Positions 23,931 through 33,769 of a stretch of 64,000 nucleotides of DNA are shown in pieces. The stretch is from assembly GCF_009184425.1 (NCBI RefSeq), contig NZ_WELG01000002.1, forward strand, positions 1,116,001-1,180,000. Direction: 5' to 3'. Every line of letters begins with the position of its first letter. Positions within the stretch are counted from its first letter, which is position 1. Under the pieces are notes generated by a model. It saw nothing but the letters and a program-made list of their open reading frames with translations. It had not been told where the DNA came from and searched no databases. Both the position numbers and the translations under genes were made by a program. This DNA comes from Flagellimonas olearia. Its GTDB lineage: Bacteria > Bacteroidota > Bacteroidia > Flavobacteriales > Flavobacteriaceae.

Positions 23931-26084
23931 TTATTTTATGAGATACCAGGTATAGCCGTTCGGGGCAATTTCCACTTGGAGCGGAATGGTATAATCTCTA
24001 GTGACAGTATATTCTTTTGGGTTTGTTCCTTTGTGTGACACTTGGGTGATAGCATGGATATCCGTATAGTACATTGGAATTTCCAAGGTTTCCTTTATAG
24101 TTTTATCCGTGGGGTTGAATAGCATCACCAGACCTTTATTTTCTATATCTGGATTGGCATGCATAAACCCGTCCCAAGACCTTCCATCGGGTCTTTTCAG
24201 GTGGATGATGTCTGAGTTTAGGATATCCCTGTACTGTTTATAATGTTCAATCTGTGATATCACCAAATCTTTGGTTTCCTTGGCATCGTACAAGCGTGGT
24301 CCACGGTAACAGGCCTGCACCCCGGAACCATAGTTTTGGGCCATGTGGGCCTCGTAGGAATCCAAATGGTCTTTTAGCGGCTCCAAAGTGGCTGCTTTTC
24401 CCCCGCCGTGATATTCGGTGAGCGGAACAAAGGTCCAAGCCATGGATGGTGTTTTTTCCCAAGTGCCATCATAGATGTTTTGTCGCCCCAGTACAATCTG
24501 TTGCTCCCGGGGAAGCGACCAGTTGACCTCCCTATACCCAATGCCGCATTTGTTGGAGCCTTCCAAAAAGTAAAAGTCAGGAGCGTTAAGGTAGATGCCG
24601 TTTTCCCGCAACCAATGGTAAAAATCCACGGACATGTTCCATTGCACCCATTGTGAGTCTTCGTACCCTTTATGGTATTTGTGTGTGGTCGATGCACAGT
24701 GGTCGCCTGGGTAGGGCCCGTCATGTTCCAAGAGGTCAAAACCTGTATTTTTCAAGAAAAACTTGAGTTTTTCCAAATAGTCTTTGCCCCATTCGCTGGC
24801 CATGCAAGGAGCGTTTCCAAATTTGGTGCCCCCCGGTTTTCCGGTTTCCTTATTGATGACATCCACAGATTCGTTGATGCTTCGGCTTGAAAATAGCGAG
24901 TAGCCGCCCAAGGCGATGCCTTTACTGTGGGCATAATCGGCCAACTTCTTATATTTTTTGATATTTTCTGGGGAATTGTCCTCCATGTTCAATCCACTCC
25001 CAAAGCTAAGGATGACCATCTCGTAGCCCGTGTCCACACATTGGTCTATGGCGGCTTTCACCTCTTTTTCATCCGTGGTGGTCAAATGCATGAAAATGGG
25101 ATTTTCGGTGACCCATGGAGCCAGTTTTCGATACATTTTTCGGAGGCTGAGTGCGGTCTGTTCCCGATTGCCCCGCTCTTCGAGCAATAGTTCATAAGTC
25201 CTGAAACTCTCAAAAGTGCTTTCAGGTTTTAGGTCAAGGTTGGGACCTACAGGGAGTTGACTCACCAATAGGCAAGGGGTCTCCATCTTCCAGTTTACTT
25301 GGGAGGTGTATTCCGGGTCTTGCTCCCAAAATGTGGTTACGGTAGATTCGCCTGCGGTAAACCCGCCGAAAGCGTAATTGCTCTCCACATGCAAGTTGGG
25401 TTTTCGCCATGTGTTGGGCGTCTCCACAGGGTTTTCAACTTCAGGAAAGGCCAACAGTTCGCTTTTAAATCGGTTCAGGGTGATGGTGTTCTCTCCGAGA
25501 TTTTTCACAGAAATCCATTTTGAAATCAATGGCATGCCATCAAAAACTTCATAATGGACCAAAACCTCTATTCCTTGCAATTCTTTGGATTCGTGGTTGA
25601 ACTTTAAGGTGAGACGCTTTCCCGTGGCAAAGGAATTTTCTGCGGTGTTGTACCGTAGCTCAGGGTTCCAAGCAATGCGAGGACTTATATCTTCAATGAC
25701 ATGGCTTGTGTATTGAAAATCGGAAGTCTGGGCTTCAAGGTCATTTAACCATGATTCCTTGAAATAGCCATGCTCTTTTAACCCGTATAAGCCGCCAACG
25801 TTATAGACACTGTCGTTCAAAGTGACCTCCGCTTCCGGTTTGATGCTACGGAGCATGGTTTCCTGTGTGGTAAGGTTTTTAAACTCTACCGTGGCTGCAT
25901 TGGGCAGCAACTGTATTTTCCGAAGTACCAATCCATTGGTCAGTGAAATGGTATTTTCCGATTCCGTTATTTCCGCTTTATAGGTATCCGGTTGCAGAAG
26001 CCAATCCGTTTGGACTTGGGCAAAGGAGACCATACTACAAAGTAGTATGAGGAACAGGGCACTATTTCTTTGGTTCAATTTCAT
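23931..26084 (-). CDS. GH36-like secreted glycoside hydrolase (clan GH-D type)
   Basis: A protein of about 717 residues with a signal peptide (LFLILLCSMVSFAQ). The start is the ATG at 26084, in an ATGA overlap with the sulfatase stop; a longer frame to 26108 is less likely. The N-terminal third is a beta-sandwich (GLVLRKIQLLP, VHYEVFDGMPLISKWISVKN). A barrel follows with GYEMVILSFGSGLNME, ALGGYSLF and FDLLEHDGPYPGDHC, whose Asp at about 455 sits where GH36/GH27 enzymes hold the nucleophile. It resembles alpha-galactosidase-like proteins, but the usual KxD motif is replaced, so the sugar is not certain; alpha-galactose or alpha-N-acetylgalactosamine are possible. Operon context suggests a side-chain remover. 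Confidence 0.65.
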   Translation of the reverse strand: MKLNQRNSALFLILLCSMVSFAQVQTDWLLQPDTYKAEITESENTISLTNGLVLRKIQLLPNAATVEFKNLTTQETMLRSIKPEAEVTLNDSVYNVGGLYGLKEHGYFKESWLNDLEAQTSDFQYTSHVIEDISPRIAWNPELRYNTAENSFATGKRLTLKFNHESKELQGIEVLVHYEVFDGMPLISKWISVKNLGENTITLNRFKSELLAFPEVENPVETPNTWRKPNLHVESNYAFGGFTAGESTVTTFWEQDPEYTSQVNWKMETPCLLVSQLPVGPNLDLKPESTFESFRTYELLLEERGNREQTALSLRKMYRKLAPWVTENPIFMHLTTTDEKEVKAAIDQCVDTGYEMVILSFGSGLNMEDNSPENIKKYKKLADYAHSKGIALGGYSLFSSRSINESVDVINKETGKPGGTKFGNAPCMASEWGKDYLEKLKFFLKNTGFDLLEHDGPYPGDHCASTTHKYHKGYEDSQWVQWNMSVDFYHWLRENGIYLNAPDFYFLEGSNKCGIGYREVNWSLPREQQIVLGRQNIYDGTWEKTPSMAWTFVPLTEYHGGGKAATLEPLKDHLDSYEAHMAQNYGSGVQACYRGPRLYDAKETKDLVISQIEHYKQYRDILNSDIIHLKRPDGRSWDGFMHANPDIENKGLVMLFNPTDKTIKETLEIPMYYTDIHAITQVSHKGTNPKEYTVTRDYTIPLQVEIAPNGYTWYLIK

Positions 26085-27634
26085 TCCGGTTGTGTTGCAT
26101 TGGGCCATGGAACTTGCTCTCCAGTTGCTTTGTCAAAAGGCATTTGGGCGTCAACTGCTATCAAATGCTCCGTGAGGATGGCGGCCAATTCCTTTACCTT
26201 TTCAGGATATTCCCCCACTTTGTTTTGGGTTTCCCCAATATCTTCTTTGATGTTATAGAGTTCCATTTGTTGGTTTTTGTGGAAATAAATCAATTTCCAA
26301 TCTCCCAATCGGATGGCACTGAACGCATCGATTCCGGGTCCTTCGGGTCCCCATTCGTTGGGGTAATGCCAAAAGAAAGGGCGATTATCGGCAGAGATAT
26401 TGTCTCCTTGCAATAGGGAAGTGAAACTTTGACCGTCGACCACTTGTACCACTTCCGGACTTTCAACACCGGCCATTTCCAAAATGGTGGGGAAGAAATC
26501 CTCTATGATGACAGGAGTATTGGTCACAGAACCGGGAGTGGTTTTTCCGGACCACTTCACCAACATGGGCTCTCGGATCCCCCCTTCGTAGATAGATCCT
26601 TTTCCACTGGCCAGAGGTTTGTTGTGGGTATGAGGTTCCCCACCACGGGCCACGGCGCTCAATCCTCCATTGTCCGACATGAAGAGAATAATGGTATTTT
26701 CTGTAAGCTGCTTTTTTTCCAGATAATCCATAATGTCCCCCAAACTTTTGTCCATTCCTTCCACCATGGAAGCATATTTGGCTTCGGTGCTGTCCAATCC
26801 CTTGTCCAAATATCCTTGAACGAACCTTGGATCACCCATGATGGGTGTGTGTACGGCGTAATGCGCCATGTATAGGAAAAAAGGTTTTTGGTCCGGTTTG
26901 GAATCCAATTTTTGCAAGGCCTCTTGGGTCAATGCTTCGGTGAGGAAAATGTCCTTGCCATGGTATTTTTCCAATCCGGGTACCGCCCAAATCTCCTTCC
27001 CTTTTTTTCCGTTGCCGAAGTTTTGCATCCCGTAATAGCTTTCCGGTGCACCAGCGGCATGTCCAGCAATATTCACATCAAAACCCAGGTTCAATGGGTT
27101 TTCGCCAGGGGTTCCAATAGCCCCAAAATGTGCTTTTCCGGTATGGACGGTGAAATACCCGGCGTCTTTTAAAATTTGAGGAAATGGGGTGGCATATACC
27201 GCTAGTGAATCCTTATTGTTTTGTGGGTTGATGCCGTTTGTATTCCATTTTGGAAAGCCCAAGGTTGGATGGTTGTTCTCCATGGGCTGGATGGCATTTT
27301 TGTGCAAGGTCCAATTGGTGACCCGATGCCGTGCGGCATTCATGCCGGTGATAAGGCTTATCCGGGTAGGGGAACAGACCGGAGTGGCGTAGGCCTGGGT
27401 AAATTTCATCCCCTCGGCGGCCAAACGCTCCATGTTAGGGGTATGGTATAGGTCATTGAAAGGGGTTCTTTTGTTCCAAAAAGGGACAGAGGTGTCTTGC
27501 CATCCCATGTCATCCACCAAAAAGAGGACAATATTGGGCTGTGAAATTTCCTGTTCCTTTTCTTGTTCCTTGCAGCCCAAAAGTAGTGTTCCAAAGAGTA
27601 GGACAAAGGCAAAATGTTGTAGTGAAGTTTTCAT
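26081..27634 (-). CDS. Type I sulfatase, lipoprotein (S1 family)
   Basis: A lipoprotein of 517 residues from the ATG at 27634 (lipobox LLLGC, Cys21). The metal-site Asp pair is in LVDDMGWQD, the formylglycine motif is CSPTR (Cys87) followed by ISLITG, and the second metal site lies in LFMSDNGGLS. A further conserved stretch is KGSIYEGGIREPMLVKWSG. A Cys-type enzyme needs the anaerobic or aerobic formylglycine maturase, not present in this window. S1 sulfatases hydrolyse sulfate esters of glycans. It is bounded by a 1-base gap from GH29 and an ATGA overlap with the GH36-like gene. The exact subfamily and sulfate position cannot be read. Confidence 0.92.
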   Translation of the reverse strand: MKTSLQHFAFVLLFGTLLLGCKEQEKEQEISQPNIVLFLVDDMGWQDTSVPFWNKRTPFNDLYHTPNMERLAAEGMKFTQAYATPVCSPTRISLITGMNAARHRVTNWTLHKNAIQPMENNHPTLGFPKWNTNGINPQNNKDSLAVYATPFPQILKDAGYFTVHTGKAHFGAIGTPGENPLNLGFDVNIAGHAAGAPESYYGMQNFGNGKKGKEIWAVPGLEKYHGKDIFLTEALTQEALQKLDSKPDQKPFFLYMAHYAVHTPIMGDPRFVQGYLDKGLDSTEAKYASMVEGMDKSLGDIMDYLEKKQLTENTIILFMSDNGGLSAVARGGEPHTHNKPLASGKGSIYEGGIREPMLVKWSGKTTPGSVTNTPVIIEDFFPTILEMAGVESPEVVQVVDGQSFTSLLQGDNISADNRPFFWHYPNEWGPEGPGIDAFSAIRLGDWKLIYFHKNQQMELYNIKEDIGETQNKVGEYPEKVKELAAILTEHLIAVDAQMPFDKATGEQVPWPNATQPE

Positions 27635-27635
27635 C

Positions 27636-29030
27636 TTAATTGCTTTCAATTACAGAACCGTCTTCGCGGTACAAGTCTATTTTACCATCCAAGAGTACGG
27701 CCAAAACGGTCATGTTTTCGTCCAACACATAATCAGGGACTTGGATGTATTTAATGCCCGGATAATGGCTCCAATAGATTTTGCCCACCACTTTGTGGGA
27801 AAGTTTGGTGCCATCGCCCACAACCCATATGCGGTTGATCTTGTTCTTTATTCCCCGAAGTACGATTTCCCCGTTCGGATTTCCTTTTACGAACAGATAC
27901 AGGATGCTTTTATCTTTTGAAAGTGTAGTGGGGCCATAGAAATGTTCTTTGGGAATACCTGCAACGGTGCCAAAAATGGCCTCTTTGTGCTTTTGGGTCC
28001 ACCGTCCCAAACCTGTCAAGAGTTCTTCCTGTTCCTTTGGGATGGAACCATCCCCTTTTGGACCAATGTCCAATAACAAGTTTCCACCTGATGAAATCAC
28101 ATCGGTAAAAATGCCTATTAACTGATCCAGACTTTTATAATCATGGTCATTTTTTTGATATCCCCACGAGTTGTTCATGGTCATACAGAGTTCCCAATAA
28201 TTGTCCTTGGGACGGGTAACGGGCATACCCTGCTCGGGAGTGGCGTAATCCCCATGCCCCTGCAATCTGGAATTGATGATGGTGCCTGGATTTTGATCCA
28301 GCAGCATTTGTCGTACTTTGGGGGCTTCCCACTCCGCGGAACTGTGCTCCCAATCCCCATCAAACCACCATAAATCCGGATTGTAGGTTTTTGAAAGCTC
28401 TTTGAGTTGTCCTTGGTAATAGTTTAAAAAAGTGTTCCATCGTTTGGGATCATCTGCAGGTTTGTACCGCATAGAATCCCTGGTATGGTGGGTGTAGTCT
28501 TGATAGGACCAATCGGGGAGCGAATAATAGATGCCCACCTTTAACCCATCCTTTCTCAGGGCGTTGACAAAGGGGGAGAGTACGTCCCTTTTGGCCGCCG
28601 AAGCCTTTTTGGCGTTAAAATCGCCAAACTTGCTGTCCCAAAGGGCAAACCCATCATGGTGTTTTGAGGTGATGACGGAGTAACGTGCCCCACTCTTTTT
28701 GATAAGGTCGGCCCAAGCCACGGGGTCATAGTTTTTGGCGGTGAATCCATTGGTCTGTTTCAGGTAATCGTTGTGTGAAATATACCCGTTAAAAAAGGAC
28801 CAGGACTCATCAATGCCGTTTACGGCATATAGGCCCCAATGGATAAAAATACCCAGCTTGGCATCTTGGAACCACTGCATTTTCTCTTCTTCCGGATGTG
28901 TATTGTTCTGTGCATGTCCGGGAAGTGATGTCAAAAAGAGTAAGGTTAGAATACCTAAAAGGGTCATCTTTTCAAGGGCTATCCGGATAGTGTTCTTTCG
29001 CAATGGTGATGTCATTTTATATGGGGTCAT
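27636..29030 (-). CDS. GH29 alpha-L-fucosidase, single-domain
   Basis: A 464-residue secreted enzyme. The signal peptide ends near SLPGHAQ; ATGs at 29030 and 29015 are both possible starts. The GH29 barrel shows KLGIFIHWGLYAV (58-70), SKHHDGFALWDS (122-133) and the nucleophile Asp224 in LWWFDGDWEHSS. A small C-terminal beta domain ends around LAVLLDGKIDLYRED. It lacks the CBM32 modules of the 21824-23926 enzyme. It sits immediately next to the GH95 stop, so it is co-transcribed. It removes alpha-L-fucose in the periplasm or outside. The different architecture suggests a different linkage preference from the other two GH29 proteins. Confidence 0.93.
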   Translation of the reverse strand: MTPYKMTSPLRKNTIRIALEKMTLLGILTLLFLTSLPGHAQNNTHPEEEKMQWFQDAKLGIFIHWGLYAVNGIDESWSFFNGYISHNDYLKQTNGFTAKNYDPVAWADLIKKSGARYSVITSKHHDGFALWDSKFGDFNAKKASAAKRDVLSPFVNALRKDGLKVGIYYSLPDWSYQDYTHHTRDSMRYKPADDPKRWNTFLNYYQGQLKELSKTYNPDLWWFDGDWEHSSAEWEAPKVRQMLLDQNPGTIINSRLQGHGDYATPEQGMPVTRPKDNYWELCMTMNNSWGYQKNDHDYKSLDQLIGIFTDVISSGGNLLLDIGPKGDGSIPKEQEELLTGLGRWTQKHKEAIFGTVAGIPKEHFYGPTTLSKDKSILYLFVKGNPNGEIVLRGIKNKINRIWVVGDGTKLSHKVVGKIYWSHYPGIKYIQVPDYVLDENMTVLAVLLDGKIDLYREDGSVIESN

Positions 29031-31436
29031 TTAATCGTTTGTCTTTGTAAGGTTTGTATTTAGTTTGATTTCTTCGTTGGCCTTTATTGGTAGGTCAACC
29101 ACGGACGAGCCATATTTTAAGGTAATGCTCGTGTCTGATGGGGAACGAAAAGCAACTTCCTCCAAGGTACCATTCTTCCAGCTCATGTCTACCTCAATAT
29201 TTCCCCTGGCCTTTAGGCCAGTTATTTTTCCATCCTTCCAGTTGGGAGGGAGGGCCGGCAGCAATCGAATAAACCCTTCGTGTGATTGGATCAGCAGTTC
29301 CGCTACCCCGGCGGTATATCCAAAATTACCATCAATCTGGAAAGGGGGGTGCATGTCGAACATATTGTTTGCCAAGGAAATCTCAAAGAATTTTTGGATG
29401 TTTTCCCCAGCCGAGGCACCATCCAACAAGCGGGCATTCAAATTGATCATCCAGACGCGACTCCAGCCGGTTCCGGCACCTCCATGTTCCAATCGGTAAT
29501 CAATGGTTTTTTGGGCAGCGGCAAAAGCTTCGGGATTGTTTTCCGTAATGTCGTCTCCAGGGTGAAGGGCATAGAGGTGCGACATGTGCCGGTGTCCTTT
29601 TTCAGGTTCGTTATAGGGTTCGTTCCATTCCAAAATGCGTCCATCCTTTCCAACGATCACTCCGGGATGTAGTGCAGCTCTCTTGGTTTTTACCTCTTCC
29701 ACAAGCTCGTCTTCGATGTTTAAAATCTGGGCCGTTTCCAGAAAATTATCAAACACTTCCCCGATGATTTGATGTCCCATGGCGCTTCCCATGGAAACCG
29801 CGGCTGATTTGCCGTTTGGGTTGTAATAGGAATTTTCCGGGGAGGTTTCCGGGGTGGAGATCCATTTTTTGCTTTTGGGGTCCCAAGTCAGCCAATCCAA
29901 GTAAAAAGAGGCAATGTCCTTCAGGACAGGATAGGCCCGATTACGCAAAAAACCCTTGTCTTGGGTGAATTGATAATGCTCCCAATAATGCTGGGCGCAC
30001 CATCCACCTCCATGGATCCACGATCCCCAATAGGCTCTTTCGGCCCGCATAAATGGGGTTGCCCAAAGGTCCGTGGTATGGTGGGCCATGGTACCTCTGG
30101 TAATGCCGTATTGTTCCTTGGCGGTTTTTCGGCCTCGTTCCAGCACCCTGTCGATAAGATTGAAAAAAGGTTGATGGAGTTCACTGAGATTGGTGACCTC
30201 CGCGGGCCAATAATTCATTTGTAGGTTGATGTTGAGGTGGTAATCGGCATTCCAAGGTGCTTCAAGATGTTCGTTCCAAATCCCCTGTAGATTGGCCGGA
30301 TTGGTGTTGGGTCGCGAAGAGGAGATCAACAAGTACCTTCCATATTGAAAAAGTAGGGATTGCAGACCCAAATCTGTGCTTTCTTCCTTGCAGCGCTTTA
30401 AGCGCTCATCGGTAGGAATGTGGTTTAAATTATCTTCTCCCAACTCAAAACTGACCCTGTTGTAAAGTGGTTGGTAGTCTGAAACATGCCGTTCCAAAAG
30501 CGATGCGAACGACTTCTGCGTGATTTTGGAAAGGGTCTCGTCATTTTTTTCAGAAAAATTGTCGCCTTGATAGAAAGAAGTGTTGCCCACGATAAAGATT
30601 AGGGCTCTTTTAGCTCCTTTTACAGAAACCTTGCCATCTTTGGCAGTGACTTTTCCATCAGGGGCCACCACTTGTAACCGCACCTCAAAACGTACTCCGT
30701 GATCAATGGGCAAGGGTTTGGAGAATCGCTTCCCGCCATATTGGGTCACTTGTCCCAACATACTGATTTGATTTTGGGAAGGGTTGGAAACACTCACTGT
30801 GGCTTTGCCATGATCTTCAGGTCTGCTGAGGGAAAGTTCCAGATTCAAACCTTTCTGGGAGGTGGTGGTAAGTTCCATCACCATGGCATCATCGGGCTGG
30901 GAGGCGAACACTTTTTGGGTGTAATGGTTGCCGTTAAGCATATAGGAGGTGGAGGCCAACGCCTGGTTGAGATCCAATTCCCTTCGATAGTCACTGATTT
31001 CCCCAGTTTCTTTAAAATCAATGAAAAGATCCCCCATGGTTTGGTGTGAGCGTAGGACGGTCTTGTTGGAGAATTTTTCAACAATCAAGCTGTCCACTTC
31101 AGCAGTTTTACCCTCTCGCAACAATTGCCGCAACATTTCGAGGTCTTCGGGAGCTCCCTGCGCGTCTTCCCAATCAGGTCCTCCAGCCCACATGGAATCC
31201 TCGTTGAGTTGAAGGCGCTCCTTGAGAGGGTCTCCAAAAACCATAGCGCCCAAACGGCCATTGCCAATGGGAAGGGCCTGCATCCATTCTTCGGCGGGAC
31301 TGGAGTACCATAAAATATCCTCGGAATCTTGGGCATTCAATGTAGATAGGATACTGGTCAAAATAAAAACCAGCCCCAATGTCAATTTTAATGGGGTGGG
31401 GTTCTTCGGTACAAAAGAAAAGGATTTGGTCATCAT
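29031..31436 (-). CDS. GH95 alpha-L-fucosidase / alpha-L-galactosidase
   Basis: An 801-residue inverting GH95 enzyme with a signal peptide ending near LNAQD. The N-terminal super-sandwich (LWYSSPAEEWMQALPIGNGRLG) leads to the (alpha/alpha)6 barrel. The barrel has WNADYHLNINLQMNYWP, where Asn402 and Asn404 match the two Asn that activate water in the Bifidobacterium enzyme, and the acid is probably Glu534 in TSPENSYY. GH95 removes alpha-1,2-linked fucose, and some members act on L-galactose. It begins with an ATGATGA overlap at the fuconolactonase stop. Together with three GH29s it gives the operon both retaining and inverting fucosidases. Confidence 0.94.
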   Translation of the reverse strand: MMTKSFSFVPKNPTPLKLTLGLVFILTSILSTLNAQDSEDILWYSSPAEEWMQALPIGNGRLGAMVFGDPLKERLQLNEDSMWAGGPDWEDAQGAPEDLEMLRQLLREGKTAEVDSLIVEKFSNKTVLRSHQTMGDLFIDFKETGEISDYRRELDLNQALASTSYMLNGNHYTQKVFASQPDDAMVMELTTTSQKGLNLELSLSRPEDHGKATVSVSNPSQNQISMLGQVTQYGGKRFSKPLPIDHGVRFEVRLQVVAPDGKVTAKDGKVSVKGAKRALIFIVGNTSFYQGDNFSEKNDETLSKITQKSFASLLERHVSDYQPLYNRVSFELGEDNLNHIPTDERLKRCKEESTDLGLQSLLFQYGRYLLISSSRPNTNPANLQGIWNEHLEAPWNADYHLNINLQMNYWPAEVTNLSELHQPFFNLIDRVLERGRKTAKEQYGITRGTMAHHTTDLWATPFMRAERAYWGSWIHGGGWCAQHYWEHYQFTQDKGFLRNRAYPVLKDIASFYLDWLTWDPKSKKWISTPETSPENSYYNPNGKSAAVSMGSAMGHQIIGEVFDNFLETAQILNIEDELVEEVKTKRAALHPGVIVGKDGRILEWNEPYNEPEKGHRHMSHLYALHPGDDITENNPEAFAAAQKTIDYRLEHGGAGTGWSRVWMINLNARLLDGASAGENIQKFFEISLANNMFDMHPPFQIDGNFGYTAGVAELLIQSHEGFIRLLPALPPNWKDGKITGLKARGNIEVDMSWKNGTLEEVAFRSPSDTSITLKYGSSVVDLPIKANEEIKLNTNLTKTND

Positions 31437-32260
31437 AGCTTATAAAACTTTTGAGCGGTTAATCCCATGACTTGTTTTCGAGATTCCCTTGGATATTTGG
31501 TCAGATATTGGGTCAAAATACAATTTACCTGCTTGTATTCGGCCGAAAGCAGACAAACGGGCCAATCCGAACCAAACATGATTCGGTCAGCGCCAAAGGA
31601 CTGGAACACCACATCCAAATAGGGGATGAAATCACTTTTGGACCATTTGCCCCATTTGGCCTCAGTGACCATGCCCGAAGCCTTGCAATATACATGGTCT
31701 TGTTGCCCAAGTTGGTTCATGTAGTGTTCCCAACAGGGTTCTATTTTGCCATTTATTTTAGGTTTGGCAATGTGGTCTACTACAAAAGGTTGGTTGGGAA
31801 ACAATTTTACGAGTTCCAAGGCAGAGGATAAATGTTTTGGGAATATGAGGATGTCGTACGTAAGCCCATATTTTTCCAAAAGGGAAATGCCTCTCAAGAA
31901 TTCTGGGCGAAGCATAAAATAGTCGTCCGGTTCATCCTGGACAATATGTCTTAATCCCTTCAACAAAGGGTTTTTTGAATATTCCTGTAGTTTTTCCTCG
32001 ATATCTTCGGCACAGAGATCCAACCAACCCACTACGCCCTTGATGAAGGGATGTTCCTCGGCGCATTTCAACAGAAATTCGGTTTCCGCTTCGGATTGAT
32101 CGGCCTGTACCGCAACACAACCATCCAATTCATGGTTTTGGAGCAAGGGTTCCAAGTCCTCGGGCAAAAAGTCCTTTTTAAGGACTCCCATGGTGGAATC
32201 TATCCAAGCATGACTGCTGGGGCTGTATCTCCAAAAATGTTGATGGCTGTCAATTTTCAT
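31433..32260 (-). CDS. Amidohydrolase-family L-fucono-lactone hydrolase
   Basis: A 275-residue cytoplasmic COG3618 amidohydrolase. The N-terminal metal motif is MKIDSHQHFW, followed by AVQADQSEAET, VVDHIAKP and MFGSDWPVC with the conserved Asp. These match fuconolactonases, which open L-fucono-1,5-lactone to L-fuconate. The gene lies between sulfatase 2 (11-base gap) and GH95 (ATGA-type overlap), in an operon carrying all other steps of the pathway, which supports this substrate. Other members act on lactones of related sugars, so the assignment is by context. Confidence 0.86.
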   Translation of the reverse strand: MKIDSHQHFWRYSPSSHAWIDSTMGVLKKDFLPEDLEPLLQNHELDGCVAVQADQSEAETEFLLKCAEEHPFIKGVVGWLDLCAEDIEEKLQEYSKNPLLKGLRHIVQDEPDDYFMLRPEFLRGISLLEKYGLTYDILIFPKHLSSALELVKLFPNQPFVVDHIAKPKINGKIEPCWEHYMNQLGQQDHVYCKASGMVTEAKWGKWSKSDFIPYLDVVFQSFGADRIMFGSDWPVCLLSAEYKQVNCILTQYLTKYPRESRKQVMGLTAQKFYKL

Positions 32261-32271
32261 CCGCTCCGATC

Positions 32272-33744
32272 TTATAGTGTTTTCATTTCCTTGGTTTGTG
32301 GATATGTGTCTGAATCAAGTTGTAAAGTGTCCCCCATTTTTTGCTGTAGTTTTACCAAGTCGGTAAATAATGCCTTCACTTTTTCCTGCTGGTCTGGATG
32401 TTCCGATACATCCATCAACTCATTGGGGTCGTTGGTTAGGTCATACAAGCGCAGCTTTGCGGCCCGAGGATAAACAATAAGTTTCCAACCGTCTTTGCGG
32501 ATCATACGTTGAGACCCTTTTTCATAACACCCATATACCTCTGCCAGCCCTTCGGTGTCCTGATTGATTTGGGGCAACAGACTATTGAACTCAACATAAT
32601 CGGGTTTTTCAACTCCCGCCAATTGTAAGGTAGTGGCCATAATGTCTTGCAGGTACACGTCGTTTTCCACCTTTTTTCCTTTGGGAATGTCCGGACCCAC
32701 AACCATCAAGGGTACCCGTACACTGTGGTCGTACATGTTCTGTTTTCCCAATAGGCCGTGTTCGCCCACAGAAAGTCCATGGTCGGCCGTGAAAAAGATG
32801 TAGGTGTTTTTGTCGAGCCCTTTCTCTTTCAGTTTGGAAAGAATCATGGCAATTTGATCATCCAGATGGGTTGTGATGGCGTAGTATTCCTGACGGTTCT
32901 TTTTTATGGCATACTCGGTACGCGGAAAAGGGGCCAGTTTTTCGTCCCGCAGGTTTGGCCCGGCTCCCATGGCTTCTGCATAGGGGTATTTGGGCAGAAA
33001 CGATTCGGGAAGGGCAATATCATTGACATCATAGCTTTCCACATATTCCCGGGGCGATTGTCGCGGATCATGCGGCGCATTAAAGGCGATGTACATGAAA
33101 AACGGTTCAGGGGCATCGGCAGCATTATCAATAAAGCCAAGGGCGTCGTCCCGAACCAGTTCGGACCAATGCTTTCCGCCTTTCCAATATCCTCCTCTAT
33201 CCGTGTCCCAGGGTTGCCAAAGGGTATCGTTTACACTTAGTGGCCTATTGTAGCCTTCCGGGGTGTCAAAAGGCATGCCGCGGAGCGAACGTGCCACATG
33301 GTCAAAAATACTATCGGCTGGGGCCGAGATATGCCACTTGCCTGTCATATAGGTTTCATAGCCCACGGTTTTTAGCAACTGGGGCCAAGTCTTGTCAAAT
33401 TCCTTGTTTTGGGCAAAGGATTTGGAAACCTCTTGGGCACGCCAAACGGACCTTCCACTAATGATCATGGCCCTTGAGGCCACACAAATGGCACCGTTCC
33501 AACCTCCCATATTGTAGGCGTGGGTAAATGTGGTGCCTTCTTCCACCAATTGGTCCATGGCCGGGGTGCGGACCTCCAAATTACCAAGGGCATGAAGGTC
33601 GCGATAACTTTGATCGTCCGTAAACAGAAAAATGATGTTGGGCTTTTCCAAAGAGGTATCCGCACTATCCTTGGGAGTGTCCTTACATCCCAAAAAGACT
33701 AAAGTGCTGATTAAAAGTGTGTATGTTGGTTTGGGCCACTTCAT
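32272..33744 (-). CDS. Type I sulfatase with CxAxR motif, lipoprotein
   Basis: A lipoprotein of 490 residues starting at the ATG at 33744 (lipobox VFLGC, Cys20); the frame is open to 33819. Metal Asp residues lie in LFTDDQSYRD. The formylglycine motif is CVASR (Cys87), the C-x-A-x-R variant rather than C-x-P-x-R. Further conserved stretches are GKWHISAPADS, AFNAPHDPRQSP and FTADHGLSVGEHG. This sequence type resembles choline-sulfatase/iduronate-sulfatase-like S1 proteins found in glycan loci of Bacteroidota. It differs clearly from the other two sulfatases here, so a different sulfate position is likely. Twenty-five bases separate it from the diketo-acid hydrolase. Confidence 0.91.
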   Translation of the reverse strand: MKWPKPTYTLLISTLVFLGCKDTPKDSADTSLEKPNIIFLFTDDQSYRDLHALGNLEVRTPAMDQLVEEGTTFTHAYNMGGWNGAICVASRAMIISGRSVWRAQEVSKSFAQNKEFDKTWPQLLKTVGYETYMTGKWHISAPADSIFDHVARSLRGMPFDTPEGYNRPLSVNDTLWQPWDTDRGGYWKGGKHWSELVRDDALGFIDNAADAPEPFFMYIAFNAPHDPRQSPREYVESYDVNDIALPESFLPKYPYAEAMGAGPNLRDEKLAPFPRTEYAIKKNRQEYYAITTHLDDQIAMILSKLKEKGLDKNTYIFFTADHGLSVGEHGLLGKQNMYDHSVRVPLMVVGPDIPKGKKVENDVYLQDIMATTLQLAGVEKPDYVEFNSLLPQINQDTEGLAEVYGCYEKGSQRMIRKDGWKLIVYPRAAKLRLYDLTNDPNELMDVSEHPDQQEKVKALFTDLVKLQQKMGDTLQLDSDTYPQTKEMKTL

Positions 33745-33769
33745 TTTTTCATGTTTGCTGTTGAAGGAA

